DNA of 64,000 nucleotides from Herbidospora yilanensis (GTDB lineage: Bacteria > Actinomycetota > Actinomycetes > Streptosporangiales > Streptosporangiaceae), in the NCBI RefSeq assembly GCF_001570565.1, contig NZ_BBXE01000018.1, forward strand, positions 215,022 through 279,021, written 5' to 3'. Made by a program: the position numbers and the translations under genes. The notes beneath the pieces are model-generated. The model worked only from the letters and a program-made list of their open reading frames with translations. It had not been told where the DNA came from and did not search any database. This document shows positions 16,829-25,292 of this stretch, piece by piece. Position 1 is the first letter of the stretch; every line of letters begins with the position of its first letter.

Positions 16829-18300
16829 CCCCCACCGCCGTCATTCCCGACGAACTGAGCGCGCGCCGGCTGCTCAGCCGGGGCCAGGCGGTCACCGGCA
16901 CGCTGGTGATCGCCCTGCTGATCGGGGCGCCGGCGCTGCACGTCGTCACCGGCTGGGGCCCCGGCCCCGTCTGGTACGGCCAGGCCGCCGTCGCGATCGT
17001 CACCGCGATCTACGTCGCCGTCATCGCCTTCAAGCTGGCCATGGTGTTCGGCGCGTGGGGCTCGCCCGTGCTCCGCTTCGAGCCCTCCGACATCGACACC
17101 ATCCCCCGGGAGATGTTGCCCCTCTACACCGTCCTGGTGCCGCTGCACCGGGAGGCGGAGGTGCTGCCGTTCCTGCTCAAGCGGTTGTCCCAGATGGACT
17201 ACCCGCCGGAGAAGCTGCAGATCCTGCTGCTGATCGAGGAGGACGACGACGCGACCCGGGGCGCGCTGGCCACCATCGACCTGCTGCCGCAGTTCGAGGT
17301 CGTGATCATCCCCCACTCCAACCCGAAGACGAAGCCGAAGGCGTGCAACGTCGGGCTGGAGAAGGCACGCGGCGAGTTCTGCGTCATCTACGACGCCGAG
17401 GACCGGCCCGACCCCGACCAGCTCCGCAAGTCGGTGCTGGCGTTCCGGCTGCTGGCCGACCGCGTCGTCTGCGTGCAGGCCGAACTCCAGTACTGGAACC
17501 CCTGGACGAACTGGCTCACCCGGTGCTTCGCGGCCGAGTACGCCACCAACTTCTCCCTGTCGCTGCGCGGCCTCGACCGGCACCGCCTGGCCATCCCGCT
17601 CGGCGGCACCTCCAACCACTTCCGCACCGACGCGCTGCGCGCGCTGGGCGGCTGGGACGCCTACAACGTCACCGAGGACGCCGACCTCGGCATCCGCATC
17701 GCCCGGCGCGGCTGGGACGTGCGCATGATGGTGTCGGTCACCGAGGAGGAGGCCAACAGCCACCTGGGCAACTGGGTGCGGCAGCGGTCGCGGTGGATCA
17801 AGGGCTACATCCAGACGTGGCTGGTGCACACCCGCCACCCGGTGAAGCTCTGGCGGGAACTCGGCACCCGCCGCTGGATCGCCTTCCACCTGACACTCGG
17901 GTTCTCCACGTTCACCACGCTCGTCAACCCGTTCTTCTGGCTGATGACGCTGGTCTACGTCTTCACCGGCACGCAGTACATCGAGGCGCTGTTCCCGGCC
18001 GTGGTGCTCTACCTCGGCGTCATGACGATGATCCTCGGCAACTTCCTGATGATGTACTGCCTGATGACCGGCTGCATGGAGCGGGGGCTCCACCGCGCGG
18101 TCCGGGCGATGCTCACCGTCCCCCTCTACTGGGGGCTGATGAGCGTCGCGGCGTACAAGGCCTTCTTCCAGCTCCTGCGCCCCTCGCGGCGCCACTACTG
18201 GGAGCTCACCCAGCACGGCCTCGTCGACCACGCCTCCTCCCACGACGAGGAGCCCGCCGGCCAGCCTGCCAAGGCCCCCTTGCCTGCCCTCACCGACTAG
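16825..18300 (+). CDS. Processive-type GT2 glycosyltransferase (cellulose-synthase-like)
   Basis: A 491-residue membrane glycosyltransferase. After two N-terminal transmembrane segments (about 22-75) the GT2 domain has YTVLVPLHREAEVLPFLLKRL, YDAEDRPDPDQLR (D-x-D), GGTSNHFRTDALR, TEDADLGIRIARRG (the acceptor-side T-E-D) and RQRSRWIKGYIQ (Q-x-x-R-W). Several transmembrane helices follow (about 350-470). These motifs mark beta-glycan synthases such as cellulose or cyclic-glucan synthases, but no PilZ domain is present. The ATG at 16825 overlaps the previous stop by 4 bp. It probably elongates the polymer built by this operon. Confidence 0.88.
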   Translation: MTPTAVIPDELSARRLLSRGQAVTGTLVIALLIGAPALHVVTGWGPGPVWYGQAAVAIVTAIYVAVIAFKLAMVFGAWGSPVLRFEPSDIDTIPREMLPLYTVLVPLHREAEVLPFLLKRLSQMDYPPEKLQILLLIEEDDDATRGALATIDLLPQFEVVIIPHSNPKTKPKACNVGLEKARGEFCVIYDAEDRPDPDQLRKSVLAFRLLADRVVCVQAELQYWNPWTNWLTRCFAAEYATNFSLSLRGLDRHRLAIPLGGTSNHFRTDALRALGGWDAYNVTEDADLGIRIARRGWDVRMMVSVTEEEANSHLGNWVRQRSRWIKGYIQTWLVHTRHPVKLWRELGTRRWIAFHLTLGFSTFTTLVNPFFWLMTLVYVFTGTQYIEALFPAVVLYLGVMTMILGNFLMMYCLMTGCMERGLHRAVRAMLTVPLYWGLMSVAAYKAFFQLLRPSRRHYWELTQHGLVDHASSHDEEPAGQPAKAPLPALTD

Positions 18301-18308
18301 GTACCACC

Positions 18309-21300
18309 ATGCGCACCCTCACCGCCTTACTGCTCCTCATCGTGTTCGTCGTCGTGCCCGCGCCGGCGGCCCAGGCCGCGCCGCCGGTGGAGTTCGACAA
18401 GACCCTCCTCGCCGACGGCCTCGACATGCCGACGGCCTTCCGGTTCGCGCCGGACGGCCGCATCCTCATCGGCGAGAAGAACGGCGCCATCAAGCTGATC
18501 AAGAACGGCGTGCTCCAGACGGCGCCGATGATCACCCTGCCCACCGCGAACGCCGACGAGCGCGGCCTGCTCGGGCTGGAACTCGACCCCGACTTCGCCA
18601 CGAACCACTACGTCTACGTCGCCTACACCCGCAGCGACAACTTCAACCGGCTGAGCCGCTTCACCGTCACCGGCGACACCATCGCGGCGGCCTCCGAACT
18701 GGTGCTCATCCAGTCGAACCAGCAGTCGAACGTCTTCCACCACGGCGGCGAGCTGCGGTTCCTCCCGGACGGCAAGTTGTACTGGTCGCTCGGGATGAAC
18801 ACCTACAACCCCAACTCGCAGAACCTCGGCACGCCCCACGGCAAGATCCTGCGCGTCAACAAGGACGGCACGATCCCGCCGGACAACCCCTTCGCGGCCA
18901 CCCCGGGGGCCGAACGCTCCATCTGGGCCTACGGCCTGCGCAACCCGTTCCGCTGGGACGTGGTGCCGAGCGGCCCCAACGCCGGGAAGATCCTCACCGG
19001 CGACGTGGGCGGCTCGGAGTGGGAGGAGATCAACCTCGTCGAGAAGGGCGGCAACTACGGCTGGCCCCTCGCGGAGGGCTTCTGCGCCGGATGCGGCTAC
19101 GCCAACCCGGTCTACACCTACCCGCACACCGCTCCCCCGGCCGCGGCCGGGTCGGTGACCTCGCTGGAGATCTACACCGGAGGGACGTTCCCGGAGGAGT
19201 ACGACAACGCGGTCTTCTTCGCCGACTACACGCTCGGGTTCATCAAGTACCTGAAGATGGACGAGGAGTTCAAGAGCGTCATCTCGGTCAACGACTTCGA
19301 CCTGAACGCCGGCACGCCGGTGCAGATCTCGACCGGCCCCGACGGAAACCTCTACCAGCTCAACATCTACCCCGGCGCGTTATACCGGATCGCCCCCTCG
19401 GGCGGCAACCGCGCGCCGGTGGCCAAGGCCGCGGCGACGCCCTCCGACGGCCTCGGGCCGCTGGAAGTGCACTTCTCGTCGCTCGGGTCGGGCGACCCCG
19501 ACGACGGCGACGACGTGACCTACCTGTGGGACTTCAAGGACGGCGCCACCTCGGCCGAGGCGAGCCCGACGCACACGTACACCACCAACGGCACCTACGA
19601 CGTCACGCTGACCGTCAGTGACGGCGCGAAATCCACGCAGGCGACGGTCCGGGTCACCGTCGGCAACCGGAGGCCGACGGGCACGATCACCGCGCCGGTC
19701 TCGCTGAGCACGTACGACGCCGGTGACACCATCACCTACGCGGCCACCGGCACCGACCCCGAAGACGGCGTGCTGCCGGCCTCGGCGTTCTCGTGGTCGG
19801 TCGTCTTCCACCACGCCGACCACGTGCACCCGTTCCTCGGGCCGGTGGGCGGCGTGCGCGGCGGCACGTTCACGATCCCGCGCGTCGCCGACAACGTGGC
19901 CACGACGTGGTATCGGGTGCAGCTCACGGTGACCGACGCGGGCGGGCTCCAGCACACCTCGTTCGTCGACGTGAAGCCCAACCTGGTCGAGCTGACCTTC
20001 ACCTCCGATCCTCTCGGGCCGACGTACACGGTCGACGGCGTGCCGTTCACCGGGACCCGGGTGGAGCAGGCGGTCGTGGGGGTCGAGCGGGTGCTGAGCG
20101 CCCCCGCGACCCAGTTCTGGAACGGCAGGCAGTACGCCTGGCAGGGCTGGTCGGACGAGGGCGAGATCACCCACACGATCGTGACCCCCGGCCAGGACGC
20201 CACCTACGCGGCCGACTTCCTGGAGCTGACCCAGCCCCCGGCCCCGTGGGCCAGCGCCGACATCGGCCCGCGCACCGTCGCCGGGACGACCTACTACGAC
20301 GCCGGCTCGTTCACGATCAGGGGCGGCGGCAACGACGTCTGGGACCAGACCGACGAGTTCCGCTACGTCTTCCAGCCGCTCCAGGGCGACGGCACCGTCA
20401 TCGCCAAGCTCACCGAGCAGGGCGACACCCACCCGTGGGCCAAGGCCGGCGTCATGATCAAGGAGTCGGCGACCCCGATGGCGAAGTACGCCGCGGTGGC
20501 CCTGACGCCCGAGAACGGGATGCACTTCCAGTACGACTTCCAGGGCGACGGCGGCGGCTACCCGTCGCTGGGCGGCTGGATGAAGCTGACCAGGACCGGC
20601 GACGTCTTCACCGCCTACCGCTCCGCGGACGGCGTCGTGTGGACGGCGATCGGCACCACCACTCTGCCCATGGCCGCCCAGGCGACCATCGGCCTGTGGG
20701 TCAGCTCCCACGACATGACCGCGTTGAGCGCGGCCACGTTCGAGAACGTCCAGGTCACGCAGGGCTCGACGGTCGGCCCGGTGCCCGCGCCGTGGACCCG
20801 CGCCGACGTCGACGGCGCCACGCCCGCCGGTTCGGCCACCTACGACACGGCGAACGGGACGTACACCGTCAACGGCGGCGGCACCGACGTGTGGGCCGAC
20901 ACCGAGGAGCACTCGTTCCTCAACCGCCCGCTGACCGGCGACGGCTCGATCACCGCCCGCGTCACCTCGCAGTCGGAGACCGCGCCGTGGGCCAAGGCGG
21001 GCCTCATGATCAGGGGCCCGTCGGGTTACGCCGACCTGTTCGTCACCCCCGAGAACGGCATGCACTTCCAGACCTCCGACCCCTCGTCGGTGGTCGGCGG
21101 CCCGTTCGCCTTCCCCGACGCGTGGGTCCGCCTCACCCGCGAGGGCGACGTCATCAAGGCCTTCCGCTCGCCCGACGGGGAGAACTGGACCCCGGTCGGC
21201 CGGCACGTTCTGCCCGGCCTGCCGGAGACGGTGTCGGCGGGCATGTTCGTCACCGCCCACCGCGACGGCACCGTCCTCGGCACCGCCACCTTCGACCACG

Positions 21301-22403
21301 TGACGTTCGAGTCGGCCGACGACAACGGCCTGCCGGCGTTGTGGACGGGCGGCGACGTGGGCGACCCGGTGCTGCCCGGCTCCTCCGGCGAACTCGGCGG
21401 CCTGTTCACCGTCACGGCGGGCGGCGACGACGTCTGGGGCGAGACCGACCAGATGCACTTCGTGCGCCGCCCGCTCACCGGCGACGGCGCCATCGTCGCC
21501 CGGGTGAACTCGCTGACCCGGGCCGAGGCCTGGACGAAGGCCGGCGTCATGTTCAAGGAGACCTCCGTCTCCGGCTCCCCGTACGCCGCCCTGCTGCTGA
21601 GCGCCGACCACGGCGTCCACCTGCAGACGACCGGGGAACACGACGTGACCGGCTCCGATCTGGACCCCCCTGACGTGTGGCTGAAGCTGGTCCGCGCCGG
21701 CAACACCTTCACCGCCTTCGACTCCGACGACGGCGTGACGTGGACCCGCGTCGGCGCCCGCACGGTCACCATGGCCGCCGCCGCGCAGGTCGGCCTGTTC
21801 GCCGTCTCCCACGACGGCAGCCAGACGACCACGGCGACGTTCTCGGACGTGACGGTGACCCCCGCCAACACCACCGGCCTGCCGGCCGGGTGGAACTCCG
21901 TCGACGTCGGCGGCCCCGCCCTGGCCGGGACGGCCAGCGTCAACGGCCGGACCTTCACCATCTCCGGCGCGGGCGGCGACGTGTGGGGCACGGCCGACCA
22001 GATGCACTACGTCTACCGCGACCTCCCGGCGAACGGGACGATCGTGGCCCGCGTGATCAGCCAGGAGAACACCGACGACTGGGCGAAGTCGGGCCTGATG
22101 ATCAAATCCGCGGCGACGGCGCTGTCGCCGTACTCCGGGGTGTTCCTGACCCCGGCGAACGGGATCCACCAGCAGGCGAACTTCAACTCCGACGCGGACG
22201 GCGGAGCCGCCACGGCACCCGTGTGGTTGCGGGTGTCCCGGGTGGGGTCGACGGTGACCACCTACCGGTCGGCGAACGGCGAGGACTGGACGGCGATCGG
22301 CACGGCGACCATCGCCGGACCGGCGACGATCGGGCTCTTCGTCTGCTCCCATGAGGCGGGACAGCTCAACACGACGGTCTTCGACCAGGTGCTGGTGAGC
22401 TGA
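18309..22403 (+). CDS. Secreted sugar-dehydrogenase-like protein with PKD and four repeat domains
   Basis: A 1364-residue exported protein. Residues 1-26 are a Sec signal peptide (LLLLIVFVVVPAPAAQA). About 30-360 is a beta-propeller of the PQQ-dependent glucose/sorbosone dehydrogenase class, with GEKNGAIKLIKNG, ERGLLGLELDPDF, HHGGELRFLPDG, YGLRNPFRWD and GGNYGWPLAEGF. A PKD domain (about 365-455, DVTYLWDFKDGATS) and two further beta modules follow. From ~640 to the end are four tandem ~180-residue repeats resembling DUF1349/concanavalin-like domains. The gene begins 8 bp after the second GT2 gene, so it may bind or modify the surface polymer. Enzyme activity and true cofactor are unproven. 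Confidence 0.85.
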   Translation: MRTLTALLLLIVFVVVPAPAAQAAPPVEFDKTLLADGLDMPTAFRFAPDGRILIGEKNGAIKLIKNGVLQTAPMITLPTANADERGLLGLELDPDFATNHYVYVAYTRSDNFNRLSRFTVTGDTIAAASELVLIQSNQQSNVFHHGGELRFLPDGKLYWSLGMNTYNPNSQNLGTPHGKILRVNKDGTIPPDNPFAATPGAERSIWAYGLRNPFRWDVVPSGPNAGKILTGDVGGSEWEEINLVEKGGNYGWPLAEGFCAGCGYANPVYTYPHTAPPAAAGSVTSLEIYTGGTFPEEYDNAVFFADYTLGFIKYLKMDEEFKSVISVNDFDLNAGTPVQISTGPDGNLYQLNIYPGALYRIAPSGGNRAPVAKAAATPSDGLGPLEVHFSSLGSGDPDDGDDVTYLWDFKDGATSAEASPTHTYTTNGTYDVTLTVSDGAKSTQATVRVTVGNRRPTGTITAPVSLSTYDAGDTITYAATGTDPEDGVLPASAFSWSVVFHHADHVHPFLGPVGGVRGGTFTIPRVADNVATTWYRVQLTVTDAGGLQHTSFVDVKPNLVELTFTSDPLGPTYTVDGVPFTGTRVEQAVVGVERVLSAPATQFWNGRQYAWQGWSDEGEITHTIVTPGQDATYAADFLELTQPPAPWASADIGPRTVAGTTYYDAGSFTIRGGGNDVWDQTDEFRYVFQPLQGDGTVIAKLTEQGDTHPWAKAGVMIKESATPMAKYAAVALTPENGMHFQYDFQGDGGGYPSLGGWMKLTRTGDVFTAYRSADGVVWTAIGTTTLPMAAQATIGLWVSSHDMTALSAATFENVQVTQGSTVGPVPAPWTRADVDGATPAGSATYDTANGTYTVNGGGTDVWADTEEHSFLNRPLTGDGSITARVTSQSETAPWAKAGLMIRGPSGYADLFVTPENGMHFQTSDPSSVVGGPFAFPDAWVRLTREGDVIKAFRSPDGENWTPVGRHVLPGLPETVSAGMFVTAHRDGTVLGTATFDHVTFESADDNGLPALWTGGDVGDPVLPGSSGELGGLFTVTAGGDDVWGETDQMHFVRRPLTGDGAIVARVNSLTRAEAWTKAGVMFKETSVSGSPYAALLLSADHGVHLQTTGEHDVTGSDLDPPDVWLKLVRAGNTFTAFDSDDGVTWTRVGARTVTMAAAAQVGLFAVSHDGSQTTTATFSDVTVTPANTTGLPAGWNSVDVGGPALAGTASVNGRTFTISGAGGDVWGTADQMHYVYRDLPANGTIVARVISQENTDDWAKSGLMIKSAATALSPYSGVFLTPANGIHQQANFNSDADGGAATAPVWLRVSRVGSTVTTYRSANGEDWTAIGTATIAGPATIGLFVCSHEAGQLNTTVFDQVLVS
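20236..22400 (+). repeat. Four tandem ~540-bp coding repeats
   Basis: The C-terminal half of the secreted protein is four copies of one module, beginning near residues 642, 826, 1005 and 1189. Each copy has a W-x-x-x-D-V/I-G start, then a GGGxDVWxxTD-like turn, a PLxGDGxIxAR strand, an AWAKAGxMIK-like motif and a final VGLxVxSH. The copies have diverged in sequence but keep length and motif order, which fits internal duplication followed by selection for the fold. Confidence 0.8.
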
Positions 22404-22417
22404 ACCGCTTGTCATAT

Positions 22418-22449
22418 GGCCGGGCGTCCCCCTTCGGGGGCGCCCGGCC
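22418..22449 (+). terminator. Terminator of the envelope operon
   Basis: A GC-rich hairpin: GGCCGGGCG-T-CCCCC (22418-22432) pairs with GGGGGCGCCCGGCC (22436-22449) around a TTC loop, with one bulged T. It lies 15 bp after the stop of the long secreted protein. Confidence 0.85.
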
Positions 22450-22514
22450 CCTTCCACGGCGGCCCGGCGGCGCGGGAACACGGCGCCGACCTGCGGGTTC
22501 CGTAGTTTTCTGGC

Positions 22515-23561
22515 ATGCGAGTTCTCGTCACTGGAGGAGCCGGGTTCATCGGCTCGCACATCGTCGCCGCCCTCACCGCCGCCGGTCACGAACCGGTCGT
22601 GTACGACGCCCTGCTGCCCGCCGCCCATCCCCGTGAGCCGGAGATCCCGGACGCCGAGTTCGTCCGGGGCGACGTGCGCGACGCCGCGGCACTGGAGGCG
22701 GCCCTGCGCGGGGTCGGCGCGGTCTGCCACCAGGCCGCGATGGTCGGGCTCGGCTCCGGCTTCGGCGACGCGCCCGACTACGTGTCGTGCAACGACCACG
22801 GCACCGCCGTGCTGCTGGCGGCCATGGCGCGGCAGGGGGTGTCCCGGCTGGTCCAGGCCGGGTCGATGGTCGTGTACGGCGAGGGCCGCTACGTCTGCCC
22901 GGTGCACGGCGTGGTGCGGCCCGGCCCCCGGGAGGTCGCCGACCTCGACGCGGGGCGGTTCGAGCCGCGCTGCCCGCTCTGCGGCGCGGAGATGGCCCCG
23001 GGCCTGGTCACCGAGGACGCCCCGGCCGACCCGCGCAACGTCTACGCCACCACCAAGCTCGCCCAGGAGCATCTCGCCGCCGCGTGGGCGCGGGCGACCG
23101 GCGGGCGCGCGGTGTCGCTGCGCTACCACAACGTTTACGGGCCCGGCATGCCGCGCGACACCCCCTACGCGGGGGTGGCGTCGTTCTTCCGGTCGGCGCT
23201 GGAGCGCGGGGAGGCGCCCCGGGTGTTCGAGGACGGCGGGCAGCGCCGTGACTTCGTGCACGTCAGAGATGTCGCGACGGCCAACCTGGCCGCGCTGGAC
23301 GCGGTCGGCGACCGGCCCGAGGGGCGGCACACCGCCTACAACGCCGGCAGCGGCCACCCCCACACCGTGGGCGAGATGGCGACCGCGCTGGCGACCGCGT
23401 TCGGCGGGCCGATGCCGGTGGTGACCGGCGAATACCGGCTGGGCGACGTGCGGCACATCACGGCCGACTCCGCGCGGCTCCGCCGTGACCTCGGCTGGAA
23501 GCCCTCGGTGGAGTTCGGCGACGGGGTGGTGGAGTTCGCGCACGCCCCCCTCAGGTCATGA
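22515..23561 (+). CDS. NAD-dependent epimerase/dehydratase with Cys/His insertion
   Basis: A 348-residue extended SDR acting on a nucleotide sugar. The Rossmann motif VLVTGGAGFIGSHIV is at the N-terminus and the catalytic pair is Tyr177-x3-Lys181 (YATTK). Between the GSMVVYGEG strand and this pair lies an insertion containing C128-x2-H131 and C153-x2-C156, which looks like a small metal-binding knuckle. I recall similar insertions in dTDP-L-rhamnose 4-epimerase-like enzymes, so that is a possible activity, but the substrate is not proven. It starts a group of sugar genes (22.5-24.9 kb). Confidence 0.82.
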   Translation: MRVLVTGGAGFIGSHIVAALTAAGHEPVVYDALLPAAHPREPEIPDAEFVRGDVRDAAALEAALRGVGAVCHQAAMVGLGSGFGDAPDYVSCNDHGTAVLLAAMARQGVSRLVQAGSMVVYGEGRYVCPVHGVVRPGPREVADLDAGRFEPRCPLCGAEMAPGLVTEDAPADPRNVYATTKLAQEHLAAAWARATGGRAVSLRYHNVYGPGMPRDTPYAGVASFFRSALERGEAPRVFEDGGQRRDFVHVRDVATANLAALDAVGDRPEGRHTAYNAGSGHPHTVGEMATALATAFGGPMPVVTGEYRLGDVRHITADSARLRRDLGWKPSVEFGDGVVEFAHAPLRS

Positions 23562-23621
23562 GCGCGCATAACCCGCGTTGCGCGGGGATCGACCGGGGCC
23601 GGTCCTTCCTACGGTGGCAGG

Positions 23622-24287
23622 GTGATCGAAACAACCGTGGACACCGTGGACGTCGTGCTGCCCTGCCTGAACGAGGCCGAGGCCCTGCCGTGGGTGCTGG
23701 AGCGCGTCCCGCCGGGCTGGCGGGCGCTGGTCGTGGACAACGGCTCGACCGACGGGTCGGCGGAGATCGCCCGCTCGCTCGGCGCGACGGTGGTGCACGA
23801 GCCGCGGCGCGGATTCGGGGCGGCCTGCCACGCCGGGCTCCTGGCGTCCGAGGCCGACGTCGTCTGCTTCTGCGACTGTGACGCCTCACTCGATCCGGGG
23901 CTGCTGACGGAGTTCGTCCAGTTGCTCTCCGCCGGAGACGACCTGGTGCTGGGGCGGCGGCGGCCGCGGTCGCGCGGAGTGTGGCCCGCGCACGCGCGGG
24001 CCGGGAACTGGGCGTTGTCGAAGATGGTGCGGCGGCGGACCGGCCTGCGCCTGCACGACCTCGGTCCGCTGCGCGCCGCGCGGCGGGAGGCGCTGCTCAA
24101 GCTCGATCTCACCGACCGGCGCAGCGGCTATCCGCTCCAGATGGTGGTCCGGGCCGCCGACGCGGGGTGGCGGGTGCGCGAGATCGACGTGCCCTACCTG
24201 CCGCGCAGCGGGAAGTCGAAGGTCACCGGCACCTGGCGGGGAACGTTCCAGGCGGTTCGCGACATGCGGCGGGTGCTGGGCGAATGA
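23622..24287 (+). CDS. GT2 glycosyltransferase, dolichol-phosphate-mannose synthase type
   Basis: A 221-residue GT2 enzyme without membrane segments. Motifs: VDVVLPCLNEAEALPWVLERVP, LVVDNGSTDGSAEIA, FCDCDASLDPGLL (D-x-D) and a C-terminal GYPLQMVVRAADAGWRVREIDVPYLPRSGKSKVTGTWRGT, the usual end of polyprenyl-phosphate glycosyltransferases of actinobacteria. It likely charges polyprenyl phosphate with a hexose. The stop overlaps the next gene (DUF2064) by 4 bp, a frequent pairing in actinobacteria. Confidence 0.85.
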   Translation: MIETTVDTVDVVLPCLNEAEALPWVLERVPPGWRALVVDNGSTDGSAEIARSLGATVVHEPRRGFGAACHAGLLASEADVVCFCDCDASLDPGLLTEFVQLLSAGDDLVLGRRRPRSRGVWPAHARAGNWALSKMVRRRTGLRLHDLGPLRAARREALLKLDLTDRRSGYPLQMVVRAADAGWRVREIDVPYLPRSGKSKVTGTWRGTFQAVRDMRRVLGE

Positions 24288-24904
24288 CGACGCTTCTCGT
24301 GATCGCCAAGGAACCCGTGCCGGGACGGGTGAAGACCCGGCTGACCCCGCCCTTCACCCCGGTCGAGGCGGCCGCGCTGGCCGAGGCGGCGCTGGCCGAC
24401 ACCCTCGCCGCGGCGTTGCGCACCCCCGCCGACCGGCACGTCCTGGTCTTGGCCGGGTCTCCCGGAGACTGGCTGCCCGCCGGTTTCGAGATCCGCCCCC
24501 AGTGCGGCGGCGGCCTGGACGAACGCCTGGCCGCCGCGTTCGCCGCCTGCGCCGGCCCGGCGCTGCTGATCGGCATGGACACCCCGCAGGTCAGGCCCGA
24601 TCTGCTGGCACCCGCGCTGGACTTCGGCCGGCACGACGCCTGGTTCGGGCCCGCCGACGACGGCGGCTTCTGGGCGCTCGGCCTGGCCGACCCCGATCCG
24701 GCGTTGCTGCTCGGCGTGCCGATGTCGGTCGCGGAGACCGGCGCCGCCCAGCTCGCCCGCCTGCGCGACAAGGGCCTGCGGGTCGGCGAGCTGCCGGCGC
24801 TGCGCGACGTCGACACGGCGGCCGACGCCCGCGCGGTGGCCGCCCAGGCCCCGTGGAGCCGCTTCGCCGGCCTGCACGCCCGGCTCCGGGCACCCGCCGA
24901 ATGA
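24284..24904 (+). CDS. DUF2064/TIGR04282 glycosyltransferase-like protein
   Basis: A 206-residue protein of the DUF2064 family, related to nucleotidyl/glycosyltransferases of the GT-A fold. The N-terminal signature LLVIAKEPVPGRVKTRLTPP is characteristic, and LIGMDTPQVRP plus GPADDGGFWALGL match the family's D-x-P and active-site segments. The exact reaction is not established for this family. The ATG at 24284 overlaps the preceding GT2 gene by 4 bp, so the two products probably act in one pathway. Confidence 0.85.
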   Translation: MTTLLVIAKEPVPGRVKTRLTPPFTPVEAAALAEAALADTLAAALRTPADRHVLVLAGSPGDWLPAGFEIRPQCGGGLDERLAAAFAACAGPALLIGMDTPQVRPDLLAPALDFGRHDAWFGPADDGGFWALGLADPDPALLLGVPMSVAETGAAQLARLRDKGLRVGELPALRDVDTAADARAVAAQAPWSRFAGLHARLRAPAE

Positions 24905-24911
24905 CGGCGGG

Positions 24912-25292
24912 TCAGCGGCGGCGGCGCAGCAGTACCAGCACGACCGCGACGACGGCCACCGCCGCCAGGCAGATGAGCAGGTTACGGCCGTAGGGCTGGA
25001 CCAGCACGGTCGGGTTCGGCGACGGCCCCGGCCGCAGCAGCGCCGGCACGGTGATCAGCACCAGCCCGCCCATCGTGATCAGCGCGCCCCGCACCACGGC
25101 CCGGTCGGGCAGCCGCGCCACGAGCACGCCGGTCGCCAGCACGATCGGGCCGATCAGCACGTCGTGCAGCGCGACGGCCCCGGCGAACCAGACGACCACC
25201 CCGAGCAGGCCCGGCAGCGGCAGCAGGAAGAACAGGCCCACGCCGACGAGGGCGACCCCGGCGGCGCCGAGCGACAACCGCAACGCCCTCAC
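24912..25292 (-). CDS. Small integral membrane protein
   Basis: A 126-residue protein with four hydrophobic segments (about 5-25, 30-50, 65-85, 98-120) and a C-terminal RRRR. No known family is recognised. The GTG start at 25292 overlaps the stop of the upstream molybdopterin oxidoreductase by 4 bp, so it is translationally coupled to it and may be an accessory membrane subunit. This start is chosen over longer ORFs because of the overlap and the hydrophobic N-terminus. Confidence 0.65.
   Translation of the reverse strand: MRALRLSLGAAGVALVGVGLFFLLPLPGLLGVVVWFAGAVALHDVLIGPIVLATGVLVARLPDRAVVRGALITMGGLVLITVPALLRPGPSPNPTVLVQPYGRNLLICLAAVAVVAVVLVLLRRRR

Noticed and set aside
19380-23543. 1387-codon open frame on the minus strand antisense to the long secreted protein
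   Set aside because: It is the GC-rich shadow of two real genes, is His/Arg/Gly biased, has no family motif, and the plus strand has clear domains throughout.
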